A stretch of 64,000 nucleotides of DNA from an uncultured Bacteroidales bacterium (GTDB lineage Bacteria; Bacteroidota; Bacteroidia; Bacteroidales; Barnesiellaceae), in assembly GCA_949298955.1 (NCBI GenBank), contig CASFYQ010000002.1:209091-273090 (forward strand). The letters run 5' to 3'. The notes beneath the pieces are model-generated. The model was not told the DNA's origin and did no database searches. It saw nothing but the letters and a program-made list of their open reading frames with translations. Shown here piece by piece: positions 26,386 to 35,568 of the stretch (position 1 is its first letter; every line of letters starts with the position of its first letter). The position numbers and the translations under genes were made by a program.

Positions 26386-27642
26386 ATGAAAAGTATAAAA
26401 CTGCGACTTATCGTCATGAACTTTCTCCAATTCTTTATTTGGGGATCTTGGCTCTGCACGCTGGGGCTGTATATGACCACACCTGCCGAGGACGGAGGAC
26501 TTGCCTTCGACGGGGCTCTTGTAGGCAGCGTGTTTGCCCTGTCGGGTATCGCTTCGCTCATCATGCCGGCTCTCATCGGAATCGTCTCCGACAAATGGGT
26601 CAACGCCGAGCGGCTAATGGGCGGATTGCATTTCGTGGGGGCCATCGCTCTATTCAGCGCCGCTTTCATCTCGGACTACGACCTCTTCAAGATAGCAATG
26701 CTGGTCAACATGCTGGCCTATATGCCCACCCTCTCGCTCTCCTATACGGTGGCCTATAACGCCATCGACAAAGCCGGTCTCGACCGCGTCAAAGACTATC
26801 CGCCGGTGCGGGTATGGGGTACGGTGGGATTTATCGTTGCCATGTGGATTGACAACTTTACGGGATTCAGTGCCAACAACGGGCAGTTGATTATGGCCGG
26901 GTGTGCTTCGGTCGTCATGGCCCTCTATTGTTTTACTTTGCCAGCCTGTCCGCCGGCCAAGGCCATGAAAAACAACGGCATCATGTCGATGCTGGGGCTG
27001 GATGCGCTGGTATTGTTCAAAAGCTACCGCACAGCCGTGTTCCTGCTCTTCTCGTTCCTGCTGGGTGCAGCCCTGCAAGTAACCAACATGTATGGGGTGC
27101 CTTTCCTCGACAGTTTCAAAGCCACTCACCCCGAGTCGTGGGCCGTGAAATATTCGGTTATCCTCTCGTCGCTCTCGCAGGTATCCGAGACGCTCTTTAT
27201 CCTGGCCATTCCTTTCTTTATGGGTCGCTACGGCATCAAGCGTGTAATGCTCATCAGCTTCACGGCTTGGGTACTGCGATTCGGGTTCTTCGCCATCGGC
27301 GGGCCCGAAGGCTTCCCGGCAGTATTCCTTATCCTCTCGATGATTGTCTACGGTATGGCCTTCGATTTCTTCAACGTGTCGGGCTCGCTCTTTATCGCCG
27401 ATGAAGCGCCGGCCTCGATCAAGGCCAGTGCGCAGGGTATCTTCATGATGATGACCAACGGCTTGGGCTCTATCGTGGGCGGTTACGGAGCCGGTTGGGT
27501 AATCAAAGCACATACCACAGCCGGTGTGACCGACTGGACAACCTGCTGGACCATCTTTGCCGGCTATGCTCTCGTCATCGGCGTGCTGTTTGCCCTGACT
27601 TTCCACTATAAACACCAACGGACAACATCGGCCAACGCTTAA
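26386..27642 (+). CDS. Nucleoside:proton symporter (NupG/XapB-type MFS permease)
   Basis: A 418-residue polytopic inner membrane protein with about twelve hydrophobic segments. It opens with K-L-R-L-I-V-M-N-F-L-Q-F-F-I-W-G-S-W and has the G-x-x-S-D-K-W and V-R-V-W-G-T-V-G-F motifs of the nucleoside:H+ symporter family. It imports ribonucleosides or deoxyribonucleosides. RsmE and kdsA follow on the same strand with short gaps, but the functions do not obviously connect. Confidence 0.88.
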   Translation: MKSIKLRLIVMNFLQFFIWGSWLCTLGLYMTTPAEDGGLAFDGALVGSVFALSGIASLIMPALIGIVSDKWVNAERLMGGLHFVGAIALFSAAFISDYDLFKIAMLVNMLAYMPTLSLSYTVAYNAIDKAGLDRVKDYPPVRVWGTVGFIVAMWIDNFTGFSANNGQLIMAGCASVVMALYCFTLPACPPAKAMKNNGIMSMLGLDALVLFKSYRTAVFLLFSFLLGAALQVTNMYGVPFLDSFKATHPESWAVKYSVILSSLSQVSETLFILAIPFFMGRYGIKRVMLISFTAWVLRFGFFAIGGPEGFPAVFLILSMIVYGMAFDFFNVSGSLFIADEAPASIKASAQGIFMMMTNGLGSIVGGYGAGWVIKAHTTAGVTDWTTCWTIFAGYALVIGVLFALTFHYKHQRTTSANA

Positions 27643-27658
27643 TCGCATAAAAGAAACC

Positions 27659-28372
27659 ATGCAGATATTCTATGCCCCCGATATTGAAACGGTTCACGAG
27701 TTGCCCGAGACCGAGAGCCAGCACTGCGTAAAGGTGCTGCGCATGAAAGAAGGCGACGAGATAGGCATTATCGACGGTCGGGGGAATCGCTATCGGGCCG
27801 AGATTACTCTGGCTCACCCGAAACGCTGCGGGGTGAAACTGCTCCAACAAGAACTTGCTCCCAATCCGTGGCCGGTCCGGGTGCATGTGGCTATCGCACC
27901 CACCAAAAACCTCGACCGCATCGAGTGGTTTGCCGAGAAAGTGACCGAGATAGGCATCGACGCCATCTCGCTGCTGCGTTGCCGCTTCTCGGAGCGAAAA
28001 GAATTGAAGACCGAGCGACTGAACAAGATTCTGGTATCGGCCATGAAACAATCGTTGAAAGCGGTGCTGCCGCAACTCTCCGAGATGACTCCGTTCGCCG
28101 AGTTTGTCGCCCGCCCTTTCGACGGCCAAAAATTCATCGCCCACTGCTATAAGGGGAGTGACCGCAAAGAGTTGACCGAGCTCTACCGTCCGGGCGAGAA
28201 CGCCTTGATACTCATCGGTCCCGAGGGCGATTTCAGTCCCGAAGAGGTAGAGCAGGCCCTCGCCTGTGGATTCCGCCCCGTGATGCTGGGCCCCAGCCGC
28301 CTGCGCACCGAAACGGCCGGAGTAGTTGCCTGCCACACGATACAAGTGATGAACCAATTAAATTCGAAATAA
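27659..28372 (+). CDS. rsmE: 16S rRNA (uracil-1498-N3)-methyltransferase
   Basis: SPOUT-class methyltransferase modifying U1498 of 16S rRNA. The 237-residue protein has an N-terminal PUA-like domain (H-C-V-K-V-L-R-M-K-E-G-D) and the C-terminal knot motifs L-I-G-P-E-G-D-F-S-P-E-E and L-G-P-S-R-L-R-T-E-T-A. Its stop overlaps the kdsA ATG by one base (TAATG), implying coupled translation. Confidence 0.95.
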   Translation: MQIFYAPDIETVHELPETESQHCVKVLRMKEGDEIGIIDGRGNRYRAEITLAHPKRCGVKLLQQELAPNPWPVRVHVAIAPTKNLDRIEWFAEKVTEIGIDAISLLRCRFSERKELKTERLNKILVSAMKQSLKAVLPQLSEMTPFAEFVARPFDGQKFIAHCYKGSDRKELTELYRPGENALILIGPEGDFSPEEVEQALACGFRPVMLGPSRLRTETAGVVACHTIQVMNQLNSK

Positions 28373-29199
28373 TGAAACTCGAAAAACTGAAACATACCGA
28401 TAGCGGCAATTTCTTCTTGCTGGCCGGACCTTGTGTTATCGAAGGCGAAGCCATGGCCATGAATATTGCCGAAAAGATCGTCACGATAACCGACGCCATG
28501 CAGATTCCCTACGTATTCAAAGGCTCCTACCGCAAGGCCAACCGCTCCCGGCTCGATTCGTTCACCGGGATAGGCGACGAAAAAGCGTTGAAAATTCTGC
28601 GTCGGGTAAGCGAGACCTACCAGATTCCCGTCGTCACCGACATTCACACAGCCGACGAGGCCCGTATGGCTGCCCAATATGTCGACATGTTGCAGATTCC
28701 CGCTTTCCTGTGCCGACAGACCGACCTGCTGGTAGCCGCCGCCCAAACAGGGCGCGTGGTAAACATCAAGAAAGGGCAGTTTCTCTCGCCCGAAGCCATG
28801 AAATTCGCCGCCCAAAAAGTGGTCGACGCCGGCAACAATCGAGTAATGATTACCGAGCGGGGAACCACTTTCGGCTATCAGGATTTGGTGGTCGACTACC
28901 GAGGTATCCCTCTGATGCAAAAATTCGGATTCCCGGTCATACTCGACGCCACACACTCGCTGCAACGTCCCAACCAAGACTCGGGCGTAACCGGCGGTAT
29001 GCCCGAACTTATCGAGACGATAGCCCGTGCCGGTGTGGCTGTGGGAGTCGACGGCCTCTTCATGGAGACTCACCCCAATCCGCACGAAGCCAAGTCGGAC
29101 GGCGCCAATATGTTGCCCCTTACGCTACTCGAAGGGCTGCTCTCCCGGCTGGTACAGCTTAGACAAACAGTCTCTGCTTTCGACAAAGCCAATCGATAA
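28372..29199 (+). CDS. kdsA: 3-deoxy-8-phosphooctulonate (KDO-8-P) synthase
   Basis: Condenses arabinose 5-phosphate with phosphoenolpyruvate to form KDO-8-P for lipopolysaccharide inner core. The 275-residue protein has L-L-A-G-P-C-V-I-E, F-K-G-S-Y-R-K-A-N-R-S and the T-E-R-G-T-T-F-G-Y motif followed by V-I-L-D-A-T-H-S. The start is at the overlapping ATG. The unit ends at the terminator at 29225-29270. Together with lpxH this window holds two steps of lipopolysaccharide synthesis, though not in one operon. Confidence 0.97.
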   Translation: MKLEKLKHTDSGNFFLLAGPCVIEGEAMAMNIAEKIVTITDAMQIPYVFKGSYRKANRSRLDSFTGIGDEKALKILRRVSETYQIPVVTDIHTADEARMAAQYVDMLQIPAFLCRQTDLLVAAAQTGRVVNIKKGQFLSPEAMKFAAQKVVDAGNNRVMITERGTTFGYQDLVVDYRGIPLMQKFGFPVILDATHSLQRPNQDSGVTGGMPELIETIARAGVAVGVDGLFMETHPNPHEAKSDGANMLPLTLLEGLLSRLVQLRQTVSAFDKANR

Positions 29200-29224
29200 T
29201 AGCCGGTAAAACCGATTTCTACGA

Positions 29225-29270
29225 GAGCACGACAAATGAAATCGGACGTACATTTGTCGCGCTCTTTTTT
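29225..29270 (+). terminator. Intrinsic terminator after kdsA
   Basis: The arms 29225-29238 and 29251-29264 form a 14-position stem with one mismatch and a 12-nt loop, followed by T6. Confidence 0.88.
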
Positions 29271-29302
29271 CATACATTCTCGACACAAACCGCAACGACA
29301 TC

Positions 29303-30115
29303 ATGGGCCGAAACACCCTCACCCTGCTGGGCACCGGCAATGCCATCGCCACCCGCTGCTACAACACCTGCTTTGTCATCGACACCGGAACCTCACGCTG
29401 CCTCGTCGATGCAGGTGGAGGCAACGGAATACTCGTGCAGCTCGAAAAAGCCGGCATCGACCTGAGCACGATACACGACCTGTTTGTTACCCACGCCCAC
29501 ACCGACCACATACTGGGGGCCGTATGGGTGGTGCGCATGGTTATCAATCGCATGAAGAGCAACCGCTACGAAGGCTGCTTCACCGTCTACGGGCACGACA
29601 AGGTACTGTCGGTACTCGACTGGATATGTCGTGCCACTTTCTCGGCCAAAGACCGTTCATTTCTGGGCAAAACGGTGCAATTCAAAGAAGTGCGGGACAA
29701 AGAGCGATTCGAGGTGGGCGATATGCAATTCCAATGCTTCGACATATTGTCGACCAAAGAGAAACAATTCGGGTTCCGGGCAAACTTGCCGAACGGGCAA
29801 CGGCTGGTTTGTCTGGGCGACGAACCCTACAACGATGCCAACCGGCCATATGTCGAGGAGGCCGACTGGCTGTTGTGCGAAGCCTTTTGTCTCTATCGCG
29901 ATCGCGACATTTTCAAGCCCTATGAAAAACACCACAGCACCGCACTCGAAGCCGGTTGTCTGGCCGAGCAACTACACGTGAAGAACCTGATATTGTACCA
30001 TACCGAAGACCACACCCTCGACACCCGCAAAACGGCCTACCGGGCCGAAGCCTTGCAGCACTTTACCGGACGGGTGTTCGTCCCCGACGATTTGGAAGTC
30101 ATCAATCTGGACTAA
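29303..30115 (+). CDS. MBL-fold metallo-hydrolase (RNase Z-like)
   Basis: A 270-residue metallo-beta-lactamase-fold protein. The metal-binding motif T-H-A-H-T-D-H is at about residues 63-69; other ligands are in C-L-G-D-E-P (about 173), the H-H-S-T segment (about 213) and Y-H-T-E-D-H near 235. The layout resembles RNase Z and related phosphodiesterases. It is a single gene between terminators and promoters, so context gives no function. The N-terminus N-T-L-T-L-L-G-T-G-N-A fits the first beta strand. Confidence 0.85.
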   Translation: MGRNTLTLLGTGNAIATRCYNTCFVIDTGTSRCLVDAGGGNGILVQLEKAGIDLSTIHDLFVTHAHTDHILGAVWVVRMVINRMKSNRYEGCFTVYGHDKVLSVLDWICRATFSAKDRSFLGKTVQFKEVRDKERFEVGDMQFQCFDILSTKEKQFGFRANLPNGQRLVCLGDEPYNDANRPYVEEADWLLCEAFCLYRDRDIFKPYEKHHSTALEAGCLAEQLHVKNLILYHTEDHTLDTRKTAYRAEALQHFTGRVFVPDDLEVINLD

Positions 30116-30188
30116 GCCCGACGGAAAGGACATCTTCCCATGTGGAAATGAAGGCCGAGCACCATGCTTAAAATGGACAAAGCGACAG

Positions 30189-30220
30189 TTTGTCCAATCA
30201 AAGAAATGTTTGTACTTTTG
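30189..30220 (+). promoter_or_regulatory. Bacteroidetes promoter of the TPR gene leader
   Basis: TTTG (30189-30192), 20 nt, TACTTTTG (30213-30220). Predicted start near 30227 leaves a 5' leader of about 143 nt before the TPR start codon. Confidence 0.75.
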
Positions 30221-30227
30221 CGACAGG

Positions 30228-30369
30228 AAAGAGCCTCAACCGGCAGCCGTCAAGGGACAGGCCCCTCGAAACACATCGAGGCACTGCCACATCATCGACA
30301 GCAACCCGGCACCGGGTCGTTCGGGAGAAGGTTCCAACCGGCAACAAAGGCTCTGCCACACATTAAAAA
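30228..30369 (+). promoter_or_regulatory. Candidate structured 5' leader of the TPR gene
   Basis: The leader can form a closed multibranch fold. P1 is AGAGCCT/AGGCTCT (30230-30236 with 30348-30354). P2 is GGCAG/CTGCC (30242-30246 with 30284-30288). P3 is CCTCG/CGAGG (30264-30268 with 30277-30281). P4 is ACCCGG/CCGGGT (30304-30317). There is no convincing short gene in it and I do not recognise a known riboswitch class. Confidence 0.4.
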
Positions 30370-31992
30370 ATGAAAAGGGGGTTCACTATGGGTGTACGTC
30401 ATAACTGCATAATAGGAGTATTTTTATTAGGCTTGTCGGCCGTCTCGGCTCCGGTTTTGGGAGCGGAAGACAACGATCTGGTGAATGCCATGATGGAGGT
30501 TTATGCCGAAGAGCTGGCTGCCAACCCCCAGGATTACCGCACCTATTACAGCCGGGCCATGGCCTATTTCGGCCAAGGCAATATGGACAAAGCGCTGTCG
30601 GATATCAACAACGCCATCAAATATTTCCCCCGCCGGGAAAAGGACGACCTGGCGCAAGCCTATTTGCTGCGAGCCAAAATACTCACGGGCAAAGGCGAAA
30701 AGAAACCGGCTTTGACCGATTTGAACAGCGCCTTGCGTCTGGTGCCCAGCCATCGGTTGGCCCTGAAAGACCGGGGCGATCTGCTCTGCCAGATGGAACA
30801 GTACGACCTGGCCAAGATGGACTATAACCACCTGCTGCGAATCGACACCCGCAGCCAAAGCGCCTATATGGGACTGGCACGAGTCGAAGCGCATATCGGA
30901 CAGCCGGTACGAGCCAAAGACTTGTTGGCTCAGGCGGTGAACCTCTCGCCCAAAGACCCCATGGTCTATCTCGAACGCAGCGAAATCTACAAGGAGATGG
31001 GGCTGCTGCCCGAAGCAGTCGACGACCTGGTCTATGCGGTATCGCTCGACGACGGACGTTCGGGAGCAATTCAGCAACTCGTTGCATACAGCCACGAGGC
31101 ATACAACGAGGTAATTGCCGGATTGACCCGAAACATCGAACGTTTTCCCCGCCAAGGCATGCTCTACTATGTGCGGGGTTCCATTTACAAAGACCACTAC
31201 GACTACCTTTCGTCGCTGCACGACTGGGAGACAATTCTCAACGAGAATTTTTTCAATTTCCACAGCATCTACTACAACCGGGCCTATTGTCTGTCGCGGC
31301 TGGGACGATTCGACGAGGCACGCAACAGCATAAAAAAAGCTATCGAAAAAGAGAGCCAGAATGCCGAATACTATCGGTTACTGGCCGAGATTGAGCGAGG
31401 TGCCTCACAGCCGAACGCTGCCGACGAGGCTATCAGACAGGCTGCCATATACGACCCTTCGAATGCACAAGTGTGCATCGAGCGGGGCCTGCTGGCTTAT
31501 GACGAAGGTAATTTTGTCGAGGCTATCGGTTATTACAACGAAGCCGTGGCTGCCGACCCGTCATCGCCCTACCCCTACTTGTTGCGAGCTTATGCACAAG
31601 AGTTCGGGCTGGACAATCGTAGTGCTGCCGAAAGCGATTACCGCAAGGTGCTGAGTCTCGACGACACCTCTTCGTTCTATGGCGATAACCTCAAAGGCAT
31701 CGCTTTCGCCCGGCTCAACCAACCGGAGGAAATGGCTCGCTGGGAAAACAGCCTCATCGAGTCGGGACAGGTACGCAACATCGACTATTTCTATTTGGCC
31801 TGTATGTATGCCACGACCGATACCGACAAAGCTCTCGATTATTTGAAAAAGGCTTTGCAAGACGGATATGGCGATTATTACAAGATACACCTCGACTGCC
31901 ACTCGGCTGTATCGCTGCTGCCAATACGGCATTTGACACAATACAATATCCTGCTGCAACAGTACAAGGGTCTGTTTGGAGATGCCCGATAA
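30370..31992 (+). CDS. Secreted tetratricopeptide repeat protein
   Basis: A 540-residue exported protein. The signal peptide runs to about residue 31 (…S-A-P-V-L-G-A) and is followed by at least ten TPR-like units, for example Y-S-R-A-M-A-Y-F-G-Q-G-N-M-D-K-A-L near 60 and L-L-A-Y-D-E-G-N-F-V-E-A near 375. It is probably a periplasmic or surface scaffold for protein interactions; no catalytic domain is visible. The ATG at 30370 is used here; another in-frame ATG at 30388 would also precede the signal peptide core. The long structured leader is unusual for such a gene. Confidence 0.82.
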   Translation: MKRGFTMGVRHNCIIGVFLLGLSAVSAPVLGAEDNDLVNAMMEVYAEELAANPQDYRTYYSRAMAYFGQGNMDKALSDINNAIKYFPRREKDDLAQAYLLRAKILTGKGEKKPALTDLNSALRLVPSHRLALKDRGDLLCQMEQYDLAKMDYNHLLRIDTRSQSAYMGLARVEAHIGQPVRAKDLLAQAVNLSPKDPMVYLERSEIYKEMGLLPEAVDDLVYAVSLDDGRSGAIQQLVAYSHEAYNEVIAGLTRNIERFPRQGMLYYVRGSIYKDHYDYLSSLHDWETILNENFFNFHSIYYNRAYCLSRLGRFDEARNSIKKAIEKESQNAEYYRLLAEIERGASQPNAADEAIRQAAIYDPSNAQVCIERGLLAYDEGNFVEAIGYYNEAVAADPSSPYPYLLRAYAQEFGLDNRSAAESDYRKVLSLDDTSSFYGDNLKGIAFARLNQPEEMARWENSLIESGQVRNIDYFYLACMYATTDTDKALDYLKKALQDGYGDYYKIHLDCHSAVSLLPIRHLTQYNILLQQYKGLFGDAR

Positions 31993-32180
31993 AGGAATCC
32001 AAACGACCGATTCTCCCATCGCCCCACAATTCGGTTACCCGATTCATAATACCCCAATCTTCAACGGGAACGACAGAGAGCACCAGCCGGGAGCAAAAAT
32101 AAGTAAAGGATTTTACACAAAGCTTTATGCCCGGGGTTTACGCAACTCCAAAAAGGAATGCCGGCTCCCTGAAAAAACCA

Positions 32181-32209
32181 AAAAGCACCGGCTTTCGCCG
32201 GTGCTTTTA
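32181..32209. terminator. Bidirectional terminator between the TPR and M23 genes
   Basis: A perfect 12-bp stem (32181-32192 with 32197-32208) has T runs on both strands, serving the TPR gene (plus) and the convergent peptidase gene (minus). Confidence 0.9.
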
Positions 32210-32276
32210 TAGAATGAAGCAATTTGTTTTAGTGGAAATGATTCGAATATTTCTATTGTTTTTGTTGTACTAAACT

Positions 32277-33212
32277 TTATCTTATCCGCAGGACTCTTCC
32301 TTCACGCAAGATACCATTCCGCTTGATACCGTTCAGCCGGCACAACTGGCTAATAGTAACACCGTATTTATGAGCGATTCGCGACAGAGAGTCACCCTTG
32401 CGTACCCGATAAGATACATATTTCGCCCCGTTATTGGTACCTTTCGATTTGTATCTTCCGTAACCCAAGCTGCTGGCCAACTCTTTGGGGTTGAAAGTAT
32501 AGGCATCGGTATGAGTCACCTGGTTCACGAAATCGAATATCTTGTTGGGATTAATATCCATGCCCAAGTAACGGGTTTCGAAATGAAGGTGAGGACCGGT
32601 AGAACGACCGGTATTGCCTCCCAAAGCAATGGGATCGCCCACTTTCACGATTTGGTCGGGTTTCACCAGGAATTTGGAGAGATGCCCATAGATGGTTTCG
32701 AGGCCATTGTTGTGACGGATAATCACATAATAGCCATAGCCCCGACGCTCATAGCGGGTGAGTCGCACTTTGCCCGAAAAAGCGGCACGCACGGTATCGC
32801 CGATGTGCAGAGCCAAGTCTACACCCCGGTGCATACGACGACGGCGCCAGCCATAATTCGAGGTAATGTGGCTAATGATGGGCATGCAATATTCCGACAC
32901 ATCGATAGTCTCTGTCTCGGCCAGCTTTTCGATAGGAACTTTATACGGATTCACCCATGTCTGATCCCAGTTATCGCCATAGATGTCAACCCCGGGGAAC
33001 TTTTCTTCCTCCTCTTCGAGCATCTCGAGCAGCGCAATCGAATCGACCAAATTGATGGCCTTGTGTATATTCTGTTGCCCGGCGATAAGATCCTGATGCA
33101 ACTTGGAGTGTTGTTGAGTGGAGAGATTTCTATTGTGTTGGGCACTGAGGTTGCCTAACGAAAATGCGATCAGCAGTGGTAGAATACAATGTTTTACTTT
33201 CCCGAAATACAT
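32277..33212 (-). CDS. M23 peptidoglycan endopeptidase with C-terminal LysM domain
   Basis: A 311-residue exported protein. Signal peptide ends near L-S-A-Q. The M23 domain has the zinc motifs H-R-G-V-D-L (about 130) and H-L-H-F-E-T (about 210). A C-terminal LysM domain (about 265-310: Y-R-V-R-K-G-D-S-L-S-R-I-A-H-K-Y-G-V) binds glycan. It probably cleaves peptide crosslinks in the periplasm during cell wall remodelling. The start at 33212 begins the signal peptide. A -7-like TACCTTTG lies about 120 nt upstream on the minus strand. Confidence 0.9.
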   Translation of the reverse strand: MYFGKVKHCILPLLIAFSLGNLSAQHNRNLSTQQHSKLHQDLIAGQQNIHKAINLVDSIALLEMLEEEEEKFPGVDIYGDNWDQTWVNPYKVPIEKLAETETIDVSEYCMPIISHITSNYGWRRRRMHRGVDLALHIGDTVRAAFSGKVRLTRYERRGYGYYVIIRHNNGLETIYGHLSKFLVKPDQIVKVGDPIALGGNTGRSTGPHLHFETRYLGMDINPNKIFDFVNQVTHTDAYTFNPKELASSLGYGRYKSKGTNNGAKYVSYRVRKGDSLSRIAHKYGVTISQLCRLNGIKRNGILREGRVLRIR

Positions 33213-33471
33213 CTTTGTTTGTTTTTGGCCCGAGCCAAGTCCTAAAAATAAAGAGTCAAAAAAAACAGATTTCCAATAAGCGAATCTTCGATGGATGCGC
33301 ATTTTTTCAAATGCACTTTTCAAAGGTAATAAATTTTGGAGAGAAATGTTCCGTATGGTTAACAATTTTTAGGGGCACAACCGGGCCTATAACGATTTTA
33401 TACAGCTACAAATCTATATTTCAATAATTTATACACAATATGTTTTACAACATATAAACGCTATTTCACAC

Positions 33472-35568
33472 TCAACTTATCAAGCCCCAATTTTTTTGCT
33501 TCTCGAAAATACGGTTCAACTCTTTCCGCACGATATAATTTTCGGGACGTTCCAGCCGTTCATCACTATCGAGCAACGCATTCGCTTCGTCGCGGGCCGT
33601 TTGCAGAATTTGCCCGTCTTTGGCCAGATTGGCGATTTGCAGGTTAAAGGCGATGCCACTTTGCTGGGTGCCCTCCATATCGCCGGGCCCCCGCATCTGC
33701 ATATCGGCCTCGGCAATCCGGAAACCGTCGTTGGTCTCGGTCATGAGTTCGAGCCGTTTACGGGTATCTTGGTTGATTTTATACGAGGTCATGAGTATGC
33801 AATAAGACTGCTCGGCTCCACGGCCTACCCGCCCTCGCAACTGGTGGAGCTGGGCCAGCCCGAACCGCTCGGCATTCTCGATAATCATAACCGAGGCATT
33901 AGGCACATTCACCCCCACCTCGATAACGGTGGTCGCCACCATAATCTGAGCTTCGCCCGAGACGAACTTCTGCATCTCGGCCTCCTTCTCGGCAGCTTTC
34001 ATTTTGCCATGAACCATGCAGACCCGATACTCGGGGAAAACCTCCCGTATGTGGTCATAGCCATTTTCGAGGTTTTTCAAGTCGCTCTTCTCGCTCTCCT
34101 GAATAAGGGGATAGACGATATAGGCCTGACGCCCGATTTGCAGCTGCTTGCGCAACGCGGCATAGAGTTGCGCCCGCCGATTGTCGTATTGGAGTAAAGT
34201 TTGTATGGGTTTACGCCCGGGCGGCAACTGGTCGATGACCGACACATCGAGGTCGCCATAGACCGTCATGGCCAATGTACGCGGGATAGGCGTGGCGGTC
34301 ATAACGAGGATATGGGGCGGAATCTTGTTCTTCCGCCAGAGACGGGCCCGCTGTTCGACACCGAACCGATGCTGCTCATCGATAACGACAAAACCCAGGT
34401 TGGCAAAGGCAACCGTATCTTCAAGCAAAGCGTGGGTACCTATGAGCAAATTGACCTCGCCGGTGAGCAATCCGTCGAGAATGGGAGCCCGGCGTTTCTT
34501 GGGAACCGACCCGGTGAGGAGCTCGATGCGCAACCCCAATGGCTCGACCAGCTCTTTCAACCCTTCATAGTGTTGGGTTGCCAGGATTTCGGTGGGAGCC
34601 ATCAGACATGCCTGGTAACCGTTATCGACAGCAATGAGCATGCTCATAAGAGCCACCAAGGTCTTCCCGCTGCCCACATCGCCCTGCAACAGCCGATTCA
34701 TCTGCCGACCGCTCCCCATGTCGGCCCGAATCTCCTTGATAACCCGTTTTTGGGCATCGGTCAACTCGAAAGGCAGCACATGATGGTAGAAATTGTTGAA
34801 ACAGTCGCCGACATGCCCAAACCGAAACCCGCCCAGTTTTTGATTTCGCAGCCGGGTATATCGCAAGATGTGTAGTTGCAGGTAGAACAACTCCTCGAAT
34901 TTAAGCCGCATCTCGGCCCGACGCAAATGATTGACCGAGACCGGGAAATGGATATTGCGCAAGGCATCGGTAAGCCCCATCAGCTGCAAATGCGAAATCA
35001 CGGAGGCAGGCAACGTCTCGGGCAAAGGTGCCTGTATCCCGGACAGCAAGGTATAAACCATCTTCTGCAAAGCCTTGGAGTTGAGAAAGGCATTCTTCAT
35101 CTTTTCGGTCGTAGTATAGTAGCCTTGCAGGCCGGCGGTATTGTCGATGCGATCGTCGATGGGGTCGAGCTCGGGGTGTGCGATATTGAATTTCCCGTTG
35201 AAAAGGGTAGGTTTCCCAAACAAGGTATACTCCGTGCCCGGCTTGTAACGGTCGGTAATGTAGCGTATTCCCTTGAACCAGACAAGTTCGATTACCCCCG
35301 TGCCGTCGGTAAAGAGCGCGACAAGACGGCGCCTGGCTCCCTCGCCGAGGGTATTGTACGAAACGATGCGACCCCGCAGCTGAATATAGGGCATACCCCC
35401 ATCGATTTCGCTTATTTTGTAAGTCTTGCTGCGATCGATATACTTGTAGGGATAATAGTGGAGCAGGTCGAGATAGGTGAATATCTCCAACTCCTTGTTG
35501 AGGAGTTCGGCCCGTTTGGGCCCGACTCCGGGCAGGTACTTGATGTCGAGGCTGGCCAAATCGTTCAT
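33472..35568 (-). CDS. recG: ATP-dependent DNA helicase RecG
   Basis: Junction-processing helicase that remodels stalled forks and recombination intermediates. The 698-residue protein has an N-terminal wedge/OB region, Walker A G-D-V-G-S-G-K-T, D-E-Q-H box, T-A-T-P-I-P-R-T, and the C-terminal R-G-R-V-G-R motif. Its ATG overlaps the ispD stop by 4 nt, so the two are one transcript read from the repeat-borne promoter ahead of ispD. No clear terminator follows. Confidence 0.97.
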   Translation of the reverse strand: MNDLASLDIKYLPGVGPKRAELLNKELEIFTYLDLLHYYPYKYIDRSKTYKISEIDGGMPYIQLRGRIVSYNTLGEGARRRLVALFTDGTGVIELVWFKGIRYITDRYKPGTEYTLFGKPTLFNGKFNIAHPELDPIDDRIDNTAGLQGYYTTTEKMKNAFLNSKALQKMVYTLLSGIQAPLPETLPASVISHLQLMGLTDALRNIHFPVSVNHLRRAEMRLKFEELFYLQLHILRYTRLRNQKLGGFRFGHVGDCFNNFYHHVLPFELTDAQKRVIKEIRADMGSGRQMNRLLQGDVGSGKTLVALMSMLIAVDNGYQACLMAPTEILATQHYEGLKELVEPLGLRIELLTGSVPKKRRAPILDGLLTGEVNLLIGTHALLEDTVAFANLGFVVIDEQHRFGVEQRARLWRKNKIPPHILVMTATPIPRTLAMTVYGDLDVSVIDQLPPGRKPIQTLLQYDNRRAQLYAALRKQLQIGRQAYIVYPLIQESEKSDLKNLENGYDHIREVFPEYRVCMVHGKMKAAEKEAEMQKFVSGEAQIMVATTVIEVGVNVPNASVMIIENAERFGLAQLHQLRGRVGRGAEQSYCILMTSYKINQDTRKRLELMTETNDGFRIAEADMQMRGPGDMEGTQQSGIAFNLQIANLAKDGQILQTARDEANALLDSDERLERPENYIVRKELNRIFEKQKNWGLIS

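Noticed and set aside
30228..30369. TPR leader considered as a cobalamin riboswitch or SRP RNA
   Set aside because: The conserved B12 box and core sequence are absent, and the SRP domain IV pattern is missing; only general pairing is present.
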